Shown here piece after piece: positions 37,846-46,892 of a stretch of 64,000 nucleotides of DNA (within the stretch, counting starts at the first letter, position 1; every line of letters begins with the position of its first letter). The DNA is from Streptomyces sp. NRRL B-24484. GTDB lineage: Bacteria > Actinomycetota > Actinomycetes > Streptomycetales > Streptomycetaceae. A program made the translations under genes and the position numbers. Location: assembly GCF_000717715.1 (NCBI RefSeq), contig NZ_JOAI01000001.1:388146-452145 (forward strand), given 5' to 3'. Under the pieces are notes generated by a model, which saw only the letters and a list, made by a program, of their open reading frames with translations, was not told the origin of the DNA and made no database searches.

Positions 37846-38280
37846 TCAGCCCTCGACGCGCTTCTTCAGGCCGGCCAGGGCCCGGTCGATGATGACCTTC
37901 TCCGCCTTGCGCTTGATCATGCCGAGCATCGGGATCTTGACGTCGACGGCGAGCTGGTAGGTGACCTCGGTGCCGCCGCCCTTGACCGCGGCGAGGCTGT
38001 AGGAGCCGTCGAGGGCCCGCAGCATCTGGCTCTTCACCAGCGTCCAGCGGACCTCGCGGTCGCCGTCCCAGGTGTAGGCGAGGACGTGCTCGTCGCGGAT
38101 CGCGCCGGCGTCGAGCACCAGGCGCACCTCCGAACCGCGGCCGTCCGCGGCGGTGTTCAGCACCTCGATCTCCTTGACCTCGCCCGTCCACTCCGGGTAG
38201 GCCGCGAAGTCGGCGATCGCGGCCATGACCTCGGCCGGGGTCGCGTCGATGATGATGCTCGACCTGGTGTGCTCCGCCAT
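37846..38280 (-). CDS. SRPBCC (START-like) lipid-binding family protein
   Basis: A 144-residue polyketide cyclase/dehydrase-type fold that binds hydrophobic ligands. It begins TRSSIIIDATPAEVMAAIADFAAYPEWTGEVKEIEV and ends with a helix (GMIKRKAEKVIIDRALAGLKKRVEG). Family members of this size sit beside fadD and pimB in mycobacteria too (Rv2185c, from memory). It is the first gene of an operon with the ArsA-like protein and is divergent from the acyl-CoA ligase, suggesting a lipid-carrier role. Confidence 0.85.
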   Translation of the reverse strand: MAEHTRSSIIIDATPAEVMAAIADFAAYPEWTGEVKEIEVLNTAADGRGSEVRLVLDAGAIRDEHVLAYTWDGDREVRWTLVKSQMLRALDGSYSLAAVKGGGTEVTYQLAVDVKIPMLGMIKRKAEKVIIDRALAGLKKRVEG

Positions 38281-38666
38281 CACGGCCCTCCGCGTCTCTT
38301 CAGATGTGCGCCCAGGGCAGGCTATCGCGCCCGCGGGTGCGCGCCGGGCGCCGCCCTGGGCATCGGGGCTCGCGAGGGGTTCGCGAACGGCTCCCGGCGG
38401 GCCCGCGGCACCGGGCGGACGCACCCGCGCGGGGTGGGTCCGGGGCCGGTGCGGAGCCGGTGCGGAGCCGGTCGGCGGGGCCTGTGCGGGGGCACCGGGG
38501 GCTACCGACACGTCGGGCATCGGCTGTCGTAAGGTGCGAGACGAAACATCCCCACCCGTTCTGCGCGGTGTGACTCTTCGAACAACGGAGCCGACAGCTC
38601 TGGTCGAATCCGGCTACCGAGCAGTAACGTCCTGCCGTCCCGCAGCGTCGCAGACGAGGAGCAGTC
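38281..38666. other. Divergent intergenic region, SRPBCC / acyl-CoA ligase
   Basis: About 385 bp with no supported gene. It must hold promoters for both sides. A TAAGGT -10-like box near 38529 would give the ligase a leader of about 130 nt, but no good -35 is seen. The end carries the ligase ribosome site GAGGAG (38656-38661). Confidence 0.4.
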
Positions 38667-40460
38667 TTGCTCGAGTTCAGCCTTCCGGCCCGCTACCAGG
38701 TACCGAGCGGCGGAAACCTCTCCGACCTGATCCACCAGAACGCCGAGCTGCACCCCGGCGTCGCCGTGATCAGCCGGAAGGTGGCCGGGCAGTGGCAGGA
38801 CCTGACGGCGGCCCAGTTCCTCTCCGAGGTCCACGCGGTGGCCAAGGGGCTGATCGCCTCCGGCGTCGAGCCGGGCGACCGGGTCGCGGTGATGTCCCGC
38901 ACCCGTTACGAGTGGACGCTGCTCGACTTCGCGATCTGGTGCGCGGGCGCGATCACCGTGCCGGTGTACGAGTCCTCCTCCGCCGAGCAGGTGCAGTGGA
39001 TCCTCGGCGACTCCGGTGCCGTCGCGGTGGTCACCGAGACCGCCGGCCACGCCGCCGTCCTCGCGGAGGTCCGGGACCGCCTGCCGCAGCTCCGGCACGC
39101 CTGGCAGATCGAGGACGGCGCGGTCGCCGCCCTCACCGCGGCGGGCGCCGACGTCACCGACGCGACGGTCGCCGAGCGCCGGGCCGTCCCGGACGCCGAC
39201 ACCATCGCCACCATCGTCTACACCTCGGGCACCACCGGCCGCCCCAAGGGCTGCCAGCTGACCCACCGCAACTTCCTGGCGGAGCTGGGCAACGTCACCG
39301 CCCGCCTGGAGCCGCTCTTCCGCACCGGCGAGAGCTCCGTCCTGCTGTTCCTGCCGCTGGCCCACGTGCTCGGCCGGATCGCCGAGATCGCGGCGGCCAT
39401 CGCGCCGATCAAGATCGGCCACGTCTCCGACATCAAGGACGTCACCGCCGAACTCGGCTCCTTCCGGCCGACCCTGATCCTCGGTGTGCCGCGCGTCTTC
39501 GAGAAGGTCTTCAACACCGCCCGCGCCAAGGCCCAGGCCGACGGCAAGGGCAAGATCTTCGACAAGGCCGCCGACACCGCCATCGCGTACAGCCGCGCGC
39601 TGGACGCCGGCGGCGCCGGGCTCGGCCTGAGAATCAAGCACTTCGTCTTCGACAAGCTGGTGTACGCCAAGCTGCGGGCCGCCCTCGGCGGACGGGCCAC
39701 CCACGCCATCTCCGGCGGCGCCCCGCTCGGCGAGCGGCTCGGCCACTTCTACCGCGGCATCGGCTTCACCGTCCTGGAGGGCTACGGCCTGACCGAGACC
39801 TGTGCGGCCACCGCCTTCAACCCGCACGACAAGCCGAAGATCGGCACCGTCGGCCAGCCGCTGCCCGGCTCCGCGGTGAAGATCGCCGAGGACGGCGAGG
39901 TGCTGCTCAAGGGCCCGCAGGTCTTCACCGGGTACTGGAACAACCCGGAGGCCACCGCGGAGGCCCTGCAGGACGGCTGGTTCGCCACCGGCGACATCGG
40001 TTCGCTGGACGACGAGGGCTACCTCACCATCACCGGCCGCAAGAAGGAGATCATCGTCACCGCGGGCGGCAAGAACGTGGCGCCGGCCGTGATCGAGGAC
40101 CGGATCCGGGCGCACGCCCTGATCGGTGAGGTCATGGTGGTCGGCGACCGCAAGCCCTTCGTGGCCTGCCTGATCACCCTCGACCCGGACTTCTTCGACA
40201 AGTGGAAGGAGCTCAACGGCAAGCCGGCCGGGGCCGGCCTCGCCGACCTCGCCGAGGACGCCGACCTGCTCGCCGCCGTGCAGTCCGCCGTGGACGACGG
40301 CAACCAGGCCGTCTCGCACGCCGAGGCCGTGAAGAAGTTCCGCCTGCTCGACACCTCCTTCACCGAGGAGAGCGGCCACCTCACCCCCTCCCTCAAGCTG
40401 AAGCGCAACGTCGTCCTCAAGGACTTCGCCGCCGACGTCGAGGCCATCTACCAGCGCTGA
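38667..40460 (+). CDS. fadD15: Long-chain fatty acid-CoA ligase (FadD15-like)
   Basis: Activates fatty acids as acyl-AMP and then acyl-CoA. The 597-residue enzyme has the AMP-binding P-loop TIVYTSGTTGRPKGCQLTH, GYGLTETCA, and the late motifs GWFATGDIGSLDDEGYLTITGRKKEIIVTAGGKNVAP with a C-terminal catalytic Lys region (SLKLKRNVV). It starts at TTG 38667 with GAGGAG five nt upstream. It resembles mycobacterial FadD15, which also neighbours PimB. A hairpin element separates it from the convergent mannosyltransferase. Confidence 0.93.
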   Translation: MLEFSLPARYQVPSGGNLSDLIHQNAELHPGVAVISRKVAGQWQDLTAAQFLSEVHAVAKGLIASGVEPGDRVAVMSRTRYEWTLLDFAIWCAGAITVPVYESSSAEQVQWILGDSGAVAVVTETAGHAAVLAEVRDRLPQLRHAWQIEDGAVAALTAAGADVTDATVAERRAVPDADTIATIVYTSGTTGRPKGCQLTHRNFLAELGNVTARLEPLFRTGESSVLLFLPLAHVLGRIAEIAAAIAPIKIGHVSDIKDVTAELGSFRPTLILGVPRVFEKVFNTARAKAQADGKGKIFDKAADTAIAYSRALDAGGAGLGLRIKHFVFDKLVYAKLRAALGGRATHAISGGAPLGERLGHFYRGIGFTVLEGYGLTETCAATAFNPHDKPKIGTVGQPLPGSAVKIAEDGEVLLKGPQVFTGYWNNPEATAEALQDGWFATGDIGSLDDEGYLTITGRKKEIIVTAGGKNVAPAVIEDRIRAHALIGEVMVVGDRKPFVACLITLDPDFFDKWKELNGKPAGAGLADLAEDADLLAAVQSAVDDGNQAVSHAEAVKKFRLLDTSFTEESGHLTPSLKLKRNVVLKDFAADVEAIYQR

Positions 40461-40473
40461 AGCGGGTGACCGC

Positions 40474-40548
40474 GAGGGGCGCGGCGAACTGTGCGAATCG
40501 GGGGCAACGGTCCGTGCCTTCCGTCTCGCGCGGTTCACCGCGCCCCTC
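40474..40548. repeat. REP-like hairpin element, copy 2
   Basis: Inverted repeats GAGGGGCGCGG (40474-40484) and CCGCGCCCCTC (40538-40548) lie between convergent genes. The interior GAACTGTGCGAATCGG and a following CAACGG correspond to similar segments in the element at 16287-16413. It is probably a shared dispersed terminator element. Confidence 0.65.
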
Positions 40549-40564
40549 GGTGGTTGTCCCGGTG

Positions 40565-41698
40565 CTACGCCAGCAGCCCCGTGAGCCGCTGCGCCAGCAG
40601 GTCCCAGCGCCAGGAGCGCTCCACCCAGCGCCGTCCGGCCTCCCCCATCGTCCGCCGCAGCTGCTCGTCGTGGAGCAGCCGCACGATCCGCTCCGCCGCC
40701 GCCTCCGCCGAGCGGCCCGGCACCACGTAGCCGGTCTCGCCCTCCAGGACGGCGTCCGGGGCACCGCCGGAGTCCCCGGCGACCACCGGCAGGCCGGTCG
40801 CGGAGGCCTCCAGGTAGACGATCCCGAGGCCCTCGACGTCCAGCCCGCCCCGCCGGGTCCGGCAGGGCATCGCGAAGACGTCGCCGGCGCCGTAGTGGGC
40901 GGGCAGTTCCTCCCACGGCACGGCCCCGGTGAAGCGGACGGAGCCGGCGACCCCGCGGGCCTCGGCGAGCTTCTCCAGGTCGTCGCGGTAGGGGCCGTCG
41001 CCGACGATCAGCAGGACGGTGTCGGGCACCGCCGCGAGGATCTGCGGCATGGCCTCGATCAGGGTGTCCTGGCCCTTGCGCCGGACGAGCCGGGAGACGC
41101 AGACGACGACCGGCCGGTCGCTGAGCCCGAGCCGGGCGCGGACCTCGTCGCCGCCCGAGTCCGGCCGGAAGGTCCGCTCGTCGACGCCGGGCGGCAGCTG
41201 CACCATCCGCCGGGCCGCCTCCGGGCCGACCGCGTCGGCGATCCGGCTGCGGGTGTACTCGCCGAGGTAGGTGAGGGTGTCGGTGCCGGCGCCGATCCGC
41301 CGCAGCAGCTGCCGGGAGCCGGGCAGCTGGGCCCAGGCGGCCTCGTGGCCGTGGGTCATGCCGAGCAGGCGCTGGGCGCCCGCATGCCGCAGTGCGGGGG
41401 CCATCAGGCCGAGCGGGGCGGCGGCGCCGAACCAGACGGAGCTGCAGCCCTCGGCGCGGAGGATCTCGGCGGCCCGCCGGGTGACCCGCGGGGTGGGCAC
41501 CATCATCTTCGTCCGGTCGCGGATCACCGGGAACGGCTGGCGGGCGTCGAACTCGGCGACCTCCTTCCCGTCGCGCCAGGTGGAGGCGTACACCACGATG
41601 GAACCCGCGGGCTGGCGGACGGCCATGTTGTGCACGAACGCCTGGATCCCGCCGGGCCTCGGCGGGAAGTCGTTGGTGACGATGAGGGTCTTGTGCAT
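40565..41698 (-). CDS. pimB: GT4 glycosyltransferase, PimB-like mannosyltransferase
   Basis: A 377-residue GT-B enzyme. It opens KTLIVTNDFPPRPGGIQAFVHNMA (donor-side glycine loop). The C-terminal Rossmann half has VCVSRLVRRKGQDTLIEAMP, LLIVGDGPYRDDLEKLA, RTRRGGLDVEGLGIVYLEASATG and the acidic donor-binding motif within it. It resembles PimB', which adds the second mannose to phosphatidylinositol mannoside. The fadD15-pimB adjacency is kept between streptomycetes and mycobacteria. The ATG at 41698 is chosen by the conserved N-terminus; upstream codons have no support. Confidence 0.85.
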   Translation of the reverse strand: MHKTLIVTNDFPPRPGGIQAFVHNMAVRQPAGSIVVYASTWRDGKEVAEFDARQPFPVIRDRTKMMVPTPRVTRRAAEILRAEGCSSVWFGAAAPLGLMAPALRHAGAQRLLGMTHGHEAAWAQLPGSRQLLRRIGAGTDTLTYLGEYTRSRIADAVGPEAARRMVQLPPGVDERTFRPDSGGDEVRARLGLSDRPVVVCVSRLVRRKGQDTLIEAMPQILAAVPDTVLLIVGDGPYRDDLEKLAEARGVAGSVRFTGAVPWEELPAHYGAGDVFAMPCRTRRGGLDVEGLGIVYLEASATGLPVVAGDSGGAPDAVLEGETGYVVPGRSAEAAAERIVRLLHDEQLRRTMGEAGRRWVERSWRWDLLAQRLTGLLA

Positions 41699-41889
41699 GC
41701 CACGGCTCGCTCGGTCGGGGGTTGCATGGTGCAGTGGTCGGTGATCCGTACCATAGGTCAACACCACGGCCCGCCGGGAACGAAGGATCACAGCGCAACC
41801 GTTTCCGGTCCGGGCCGGTCCTATGTGCCGGGGCCCCGTTGCGCGGGCGCCACCGCGACCGGCGTCAGCGAGTCGAACGAGGGAGCGCA

Positions 41890-43278
41890 GTGGAGTTGGC
41901 CCCGACCGGGCGCACCGGCAGCACCAGCAGCACCGAGCGCCTCGCCCTGACCGGCTCGCCGCCGCCCGCGCCGGCCGGCGGTGCGCTGTGGGCGCTCGGG
42001 GCGTCCTGGGTGGTCACCCGGGTGCTGATCGTGCTGATGGCCGTCGGTGTGCTGAGGATCTCGGGCACCGACGTGAGCTCAGACGTCTCGGTGATCTACC
42101 ACGGCTGGTACGAGGTGCTGCGGACGGGCACCTTCCCGCTGGACGACGTGACCTGGCAGTACCCGCCCGGGGCGGCGCTGGTGATCCTGCTGCCGGGCGT
42201 GCTGCCCTGGTCGTACCTGGTGTCCTTCTTCGTGCTGTGCGGCGTGTTCGACGCGCTCACGGTGGGCGCGCTGATGCGGGTCGGCACCCGGCGGGGCCGC
42301 AGCTTCACCGGCGCCTGGATGTGGGTGGCGGGCGTGCCGCTGCTCGGTCCGACGGTCTACTGCCGGTACGACATCATCGTCACCGCGCTCGCGGTGGGCG
42401 GTCTGCTGCTGGTGCTGCGCCGGCCGGCCCTGGGCGGGTTCCTGCTGGGGCTGGGCGGGCTGGTGAAGGTGTGGCCGGTGCTGGCGCTGGCCGGCACCCC
42501 GCGCGGGCGCCGCACCCGCCGGGCGTGGACGGCGGCGGCCGCGACCGCCGCGTCCCTGGGCTTCCTGCTGACCGCGGGCATGAACGGCGCCTTCGAGTTC
42601 CTGAAGTTCCAGAAGGAGCGGGGGATCGAGGTGGAGTCGCTGGGCGCGCTGCCGCTGCACTTCGCCAAGCTCTTCGGCGCCTGGGACGGCCAGGTGACCA
42701 TGAACTACGGCTCGCTGGAGATGCTCGGCCCGTGGGTGCCGGTGGTCTCCCGGGTGTGCGTCGCCGGCACCCTGCTGGGCTTCGGCTGGCTGCTGCTGTG
42801 GCGGCTGCGGGCGGTGCGCTGGCAGCCGTCGACGCCGTACGACGCGGCGCTGGCCGCTCTGCTGGTGTTCACCGTGACCAGCCGGGTGATCAGCCCGCAG
42901 TACCTGGTGTGGCTGGTCGGCCTGGCCGCGGTCTGCCTGACGGTGCGCGGCACCCGGCAGAAGCCGGTGGCGGTGCTGATCCTCGCGGCGACGGTGCTGA
43001 CCACCGTGGAGTTCCCGATCCTGTTCGGCGCGGTGCAGCACAGCGAGCCGTGGGGCGTGGCCGTGCTCACCGCCCGGAACCTGCTGCTGCTGGCCGCCAC
43101 CGTGCTGTCCTGCCGGCGGCTGTGGCGCTCCACCCGCGGGCCGGACGCGCAGGCCACCCTGGTGCTGCCGCCGGAGCCGCCGGTGCAGGGCTACCCGGTG
43201 CGCCCCGGCATCGCGTACGAGCAGGCACTGCTGGACGACCTGGACCGCCCGGTGGGCCGCCCCGCGACCACGTCCTGA
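41890..43278 (+). CDS. Polytopic GT87-like glycosyltransferase
   Basis: A 462-residue membrane protein with about ten hydrophobic segments. An early acidic region in the first outside loop (SSDVSVIYHGWYEVLRTGTFPLDDVTWQYPPGAA) is the pattern of polyprenyl-phosphate-mannose-dependent GT-C enzymes. NYGSLEMLGPW and RVISPQYLVWLVGLA follow. It is probably a mannosyltransferase acting outside the membrane on PIM-type lipids or glycoproteins, consistent with the divergent PimB-like gene. The GTG at 41890 has GGGAG just upstream. Confidence 0.78.
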   Translation: MELAPTGRTGSTSSTERLALTGSPPPAPAGGALWALGASWVVTRVLIVLMAVGVLRISGTDVSSDVSVIYHGWYEVLRTGTFPLDDVTWQYPPGAALVILLPGVLPWSYLVSFFVLCGVFDALTVGALMRVGTRRGRSFTGAWMWVAGVPLLGPTVYCRYDIIVTALAVGGLLLVLRRPALGGFLLGLGGLVKVWPVLALAGTPRGRRTRRAWTAAAATAASLGFLLTAGMNGAFEFLKFQKERGIEVESLGALPLHFAKLFGAWDGQVTMNYGSLEMLGPWVPVVSRVCVAGTLLGFGWLLLWRLRAVRWQPSTPYDAALAALLVFTVTSRVISPQYLVWLVGLAAVCLTVRGTRQKPVAVLILAATVLTTVEFPILFGAVQHSEPWGVAVLTARNLLLLAATVLSCRRLWRSTRGPDAQATLVLPPEPPVQGYPVRPGIAYEQALLDDLDRPVGRPATTS

Positions 43279-43318
43279 CCGCACCCCCGCCCGCACCTCC
43301 CGCCCGTGCGCCGCTTCG

Positions 43319-43344
43319 CTGCAAGTTTCTGAAAGGCCTTGCAG
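43319..43344. promoter_or_regulatory. Inverted-repeat operator before the sugar kinase
   Basis: CTGCAAG (43319-43325) and CTTGCAG (43338-43344) are perfect inverted repeats 12 nt apart, with TTTCTGAAAG between. Sequences of this kind (TGCAAG / CTTGCA, often with CTGAAAG) occur in streptomycete promoters controlled by LacI-family sugar repressors such as MalR. It lies about 65 bp before the kinase start. Confidence 0.5.
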
Positions 43345-43406
43345 TGGTGCCCGCGCGGCTGGCAGCATCGTCCGCTGTCAGCCGATGCCGCCTGTGGAGG
43401 TTCCGC

Positions 43407-44330
43407 GTGCCCGACAACCCCGACCTCGACGTCCTGGTGGTGGGCGGTGCGGGCGTGGACACCATCGTCCGGGTCGACCGGCTGGAGATCCCCGCGTCCG
43501 ACTCGCTCGGCGTGCCCCCGGTGCACGACTACGCGGGCCACACCGGCAGCGGTGTCGCCCTCGGCTGCCACCGGCTGGGCCTGCGCACCTCCTTCCTCGA
43601 CTTCCTAGGCGACGACCCGCAGGGCGAGCTGGTCCGGGACGCCTTCCGCCGCGCGGGCCTGGACTTCCACCACCTGGTCTCCCCCGCGGGCACCCCGCGC
43701 GGGGTGAACCTGGTCGACGCCGACGGGCTGCGGTTCTCCTTCTACGACGGCCGGCACCCGGCCGACCTGCGCCTGCCCGCCGCCTTCTACCTGCCGTTCC
43801 TGGAGCGGACCCGGCACGTCCACCTGTCGATCACCAACGTCAACCGGGACATGCACCCGGACATCGAGCGGCTCGGCGCCACCAGCTCCACCGACCTGCA
43901 CGCCTGGGACGGCGAGAACGAGCACCACCGGCACTACGCGCTCCGCTCCGACCTGGTCTTCCTGTCGGCCGCGGGCTGCCCCGGCCGGCACGAGGAGGTG
44001 ATGCGCTCGGTGCTGGACGGCGGCCGGGCGCGCCTGGTGGTCGCGACCGCGGGCGCGGCCGGCAGCTACCTGCTGGAGCGCGGCAGCGACACCGTCCGGC
44101 ACGTGCCGGCGGTCGACCCCGGCGGGCCGGTGGTGGACAGCAACGGCGCCGGCGACGCCTTCGTCAGCGGCTTCCTCGCCGGCTGGCTGGCGGGCCGGCC
44201 GGCGGAGGCGTGCATGCTGGCGGGCTCGGTGGCCGGCGCCCACGCCTGCACCGCGGCGGGCACCCACAGCGCCCTGATCGACGGCGCGGGCCTCGCAGCC
44301 GGTCTCGCGGCCGCTCAGCGGCGCAGCTGA
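43407..44330 (+). CDS. PfkB/ribokinase-family carbohydrate kinase
   Basis: A 307-residue sugar or nucleoside kinase. The PfkB N-terminal block is DVLVVGGAGVDTIVRVDRLEIP and AGHTGSGVALGCHRLGLRTSFLDFLGDD; the anion-hole/catalytic motif is DSNGAGDAFVSGFLAGW. The substrate is unknown. TGGAGG lies 6 nt before the GTG start. Its 3' end overlaps the convergent protease gene by 16 bp. Confidence 0.9.
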   Translation: MPDNPDLDVLVVGGAGVDTIVRVDRLEIPASDSLGVPPVHDYAGHTGSGVALGCHRLGLRTSFLDFLGDDPQGELVRDAFRRAGLDFHHLVSPAGTPRGVNLVDADGLRFSFYDGRHPADLRLPAAFYLPFLERTRHVHLSITNVNRDMHPDIERLGATSSTDLHAWDGENEHHRHYALRSDLVFLSAAGCPGRHEEVMRSVLDGGRARLVVATAGAAGSYLLERGSDTVRHVPAVDPGGPVVDSNGAGDAFVSGFLAGWLAGRPAEACMLAGSVAGAHACTAAGTHSALIDGAGLAAGLAAAQRRS

Positions 44331-45655
44331 CGCACCAGGTCGGCCGTCCAGGCCTTGGTGAAGGCGGGCAGGTCCAGGCCGAGCTCGGCCTTGAGGACGC
44401 CGTCCAGCCGGGCGGGGTCGCCCATCGCACCGACCGCCCGGTAGAACGCGACGAGCCGCCGCGGGCCGAAGGCGTGCGCGATCATCTCGCAGGCGAGCCA
44501 GGCCTGCTCGTAGGCCTGGGCGATGCCGGCCGAGCCCGCGGCGAAGTCGGTGTCGGCCGGCAGCGCGGTGGGCACCCGGCCCGCGGCGACGTCGCGGGCG
44601 AGCTCGGGCGCGATCTGCCGGGCGGTGCGCCCGGCCCCGCGGTAGCCGGTGTAGTCGGCGACGCCCTCGGAGAGCCAGAGCGGTGTCCAGCTGCGGGTCG
44701 CGGCGCGGGTGGCCACGTGGGTGGCCTCGTGGGTGATCACGACCTGCCGGCCGAGGTCGCTGAGGCCGCGGAAGGCCTCCGGGTTGACCATGATCCGGTC
44801 GGCGGGGGTGGCGGCGGGCTCGCCGCCGGCGGCGACGGTCACCGCGGCGATCCCCTGGTAGGAGCCGGCGGCGACGTCGAGCATCCGGGCGAACTGCGGC
44901 TCGGTGGCCGGGGTGAGGACGAGCAGCCGGCCGGGCCAGTCCTGGCCCCACAGCTCGGTCACGGCGGGCACCGCCCGGTCGGCGACGGCGGCGAGCCGGT
45001 CGAGCTCCTCGGCGCCGTCGAGGCCGAGCACCAGGCAGTGCCTGCCCTCCGCCGCCCGCACCTCGCCCAGGTCCCAGAGGGCGGCGCTGCCGTCCGGCTC
45101 GTCCGCGGAGAGCAGCCAGCCGGCCGGGCCCGGGTCGAAGGTGAGGCGCCGGGAGAGCACCGCGGGGTGCTCGTCGGCGCCGCGCAGCCGGTGGGCGAGG
45201 CCGGCGGTGACGGTGATCCGTCCGTCCGGTCCGGGCTCGGTGATCCCGCTGATCCGGTACTCGACGGCGGAGAAGGGCACGGCGGCGACCCGGGCGGCGG
45301 CCTGTTCCTGCGCGGGCCGGGCCGCGGGGGCGACCCCGGCGAGCAGGGCCGTCCGGTCGGCGCGCAGCAGGGCGCGGGCGCGGCCGGCGAGCACGTCCTC
45401 GATGCGGGCCCGGACGCCGGCGCTCGGCGCGCCCTGCGGGAGCAGGTCGTCCCGGGAGCCGGTGGCCCGCAGGACGCGGGGGGCGGAGAGCTGGGCGAGG
45501 CCGCCGACGGCGAGCAGCAGGGCGGCGCGCCGGGAGAGGCGGCCGCCGGCGGCGGGCGGAACGGAGCGGCCCGCCCCGGCGGGCCGGGGCAGGTCGGTGA
45601 CCAGGGGTTCGGCCTCCCCGCCGGACGGGCCGGGCTGCCGGTGGTAGGTGCTCAG
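44315..45655 (-). CDS. Secreted gluzincin-type metallopeptidase (peptidase MA-like)
   Basis: A 446-residue protein. A twin-arginine-like signal (LSRRAALLLAVGGLA) lies at about residues 30-45 of the proposed product. A mostly beta/alpha region precedes the zinc site ITHEATHVATRAATRSWTPLWLSEGVADYTGY, with HExxH, a downstream Glu and EGVADY, typical of gluzincins. The frame contains no ATG, GTG or TTG before the signal. The only start that keeps it is CTG at 45655, overlapping the P60 stop as CTGA. An error or a very unusual start are both possible. Substrate unknown. Confidence 0.75.
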   Translation of the reverse strand: MSTYHRQPGPSGGEAEPLVTDLPRPAGAGRSVPPAAGGRLSRRAALLLAVGGLAQLSAPRVLRATGSRDDLLPQGAPSAGVRARIEDVLAGRARALLRADRTALLAGVAPAARPAQEQAAARVAAVPFSAVEYRISGITEPGPDGRITVTAGLAHRLRGADEHPAVLSRRLTFDPGPAGWLLSADEPDGSAALWDLGEVRAAEGRHCLVLGLDGAEELDRLAAVADRAVPAVTELWGQDWPGRLLVLTPATEPQFARMLDVAAGSYQGIAAVTVAAGGEPAATPADRIMVNPEAFRGLSDLGRQVVITHEATHVATRAATRSWTPLWLSEGVADYTGYRGAGRTARQIAPELARDVAAGRVPTALPADTDFAAGSAGIAQAYEQAWLACEMIAHAFGPRRLVAFYRAVGAMGDPARLDGVLKAELGLDLPAFTKAWTADLVRQLRR

Positions 45656-46710
45656 ACCCGCACCACCCCGCTGACGGGCATGGCACTCACGCTCTCGTAG
45701 CGGACCCGGGCTCCGGGGTACGGGGCGTGCACGACCACACCGCCGCCGGCGTACATGCCGACGTGGTGCATGTCGCTGTAGAAGATCACCAGGTCTCCCG
45801 GTCGTGCCTCGGACAGGCTGACTCGCCTCCCCGCGTGTGCCTGCGCCTGCGAGGTGCGCGGCAGGGTGACTCCGGCCTGCCGCCAGCTCCAGTACATCAG
45901 ACCGGAGCAGTCGAACGTGGCAGGGCCGGTCGATCCGTAGACGTAGGGCGATCCGATCCGGCTGATCGCGGCGGCCAGCGCGGCGGCCGCCCGGTCGGAG
46001 GAGGGCGGCTGGTCGCCGAGGTCGATCCGGCCGGTGCCGCGGGCGGCGCGGCGGGCGGCGTCGTCGGCGTCGTCGACGGCCAGCCGGGCGCGTTCGGCGG
46101 CGGTGAGGCCGCCGAGCAGGCGCTGGGCGTCGCCGAGCCGGCGGCGGACCTCGTCCTTGTGCTCGGCGAACGAGCGGCGGGCGTCCTCCAGCTCGGCGAG
46201 CTTGGCGGTGGCCTCGGCGCGGCGCTGGTCGAGGCGGCGCTGCCGGTCGAGCACCCGGTGCAGGGTGTCGCTCTGCCGGGCGTTGGCCTGGTCGAGGGCG
46301 CGGGCGCGGGTCAGGTAGCCGGCCGGGTCGGACTCCAGCATCAGGCGGACGGTCGGGTCGAGCCCGCCGTCGCGGTACTGCGCGGCGGCGGCGGTGGCGA
46401 GGTCGCCGTACAGGCCGTTCAGCTCTTCCTGGCCGGTGGCGACCTGGTCCTGCAGCTGGCCGGCCTCGGTCTGCAGTCGCTTCTGGTCCTCCCCCGCGGC
46501 GCTGGCCCGTTCGCTGGCCTGCTCGGCCTCCTCGTAGAGGCGGTCGACCTGCGCCCGGACGTCGGCCGTCCGCCGGGAGGGATCGGCCGGGGCGCCGTGG
46601 GCGGCGGTGCCGGCGGTGGCGCCGACGGCCGTGGCCGCGGCGGTGGTGAGCACCAGGGCACGGGCCAGGGTGTGGCCGCCCGGCAGTTGGGAACGTCGGT
46701 GCGCGGACAT
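45652..46710 (-). CDS. NlpC/P60 cell-wall hydrolase 1
   Basis: A 352-residue secreted peptidoglycan hydrolase, cutting within the stem peptide (D-Glu to DAP bond in family members). It has a signal peptide (about residues 1-40) and a long coiled coil of about 170 residues. The C-terminal NlpC/P60 domain has the catalytic Cys in TFDCSGLMYWSW, His in MHHVGMY and a further His in VVHAPYPG. It is the most diverged of three tandem paralogues and shares its last base pairs with the protease start. A promoter is seen at 46792-46821. Confidence 0.92.
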   Translation of the reverse strand: MSAHRRSQLPGGHTLARALVLTTAAATAVGATAGTAAHGAPADPSRRTADVRAQVDRLYEEAEQASERASAAGEDQKRLQTEAGQLQDQVATGQEELNGLYGDLATAAAAQYRDGGLDPTVRLMLESDPAGYLTRARALDQANARQSDTLHRVLDRQRRLDQRRAEATAKLAELEDARRSFAEHKDEVRRRLGDAQRLLGGLTAAERARLAVDDADDAARRAARGTGRIDLGDQPPSSDRAAAALAAAISRIGSPYVYGSTGPATFDCSGLMYWSWRQAGVTLPRTSQAQAHAGRRVSLSEARPGDLVIFYSDMHHVGMYAGGGVVVHAPYPGARVRYESVSAMPVSGVVRV

Positions 46711-46791
46711 GCGGCGGCGGCTCCGTTCCTGCGGACGGACGGCCGCCGCCGCCCCGGTCGGGCGGCCGTCCTCGCGGACATCCGGGGGCAG

Positions 46792-46821
46792 ACGTTAGCG
46801 AGTCCGGCCGATGTAGTCCAA
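46792..46821 (-). promoter_or_regulatory. Promoter of P60 hydrolase 1
   Basis: On the minus strand TTGGAC (46816-46821), an 18-nt spacer, TAACGT (46792-46797). The transcript would start near 46785, with a leader of about 75 nt. Confidence 0.5.
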
Positions 46822-46892
46822 ACCCAGCTATCACCGAATATTTGACCTTCAATCGGACATTCTGCCGAACGGGCCGTTCGGTGCGGCAACGG

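Noticed and set aside
38502..41798. A 1098-codon minus-strand frame opposite the acyl-CoA ligase
   Set aside because: It spans the ligase, a terminator and part of pimB in the wrong frame; composition only.
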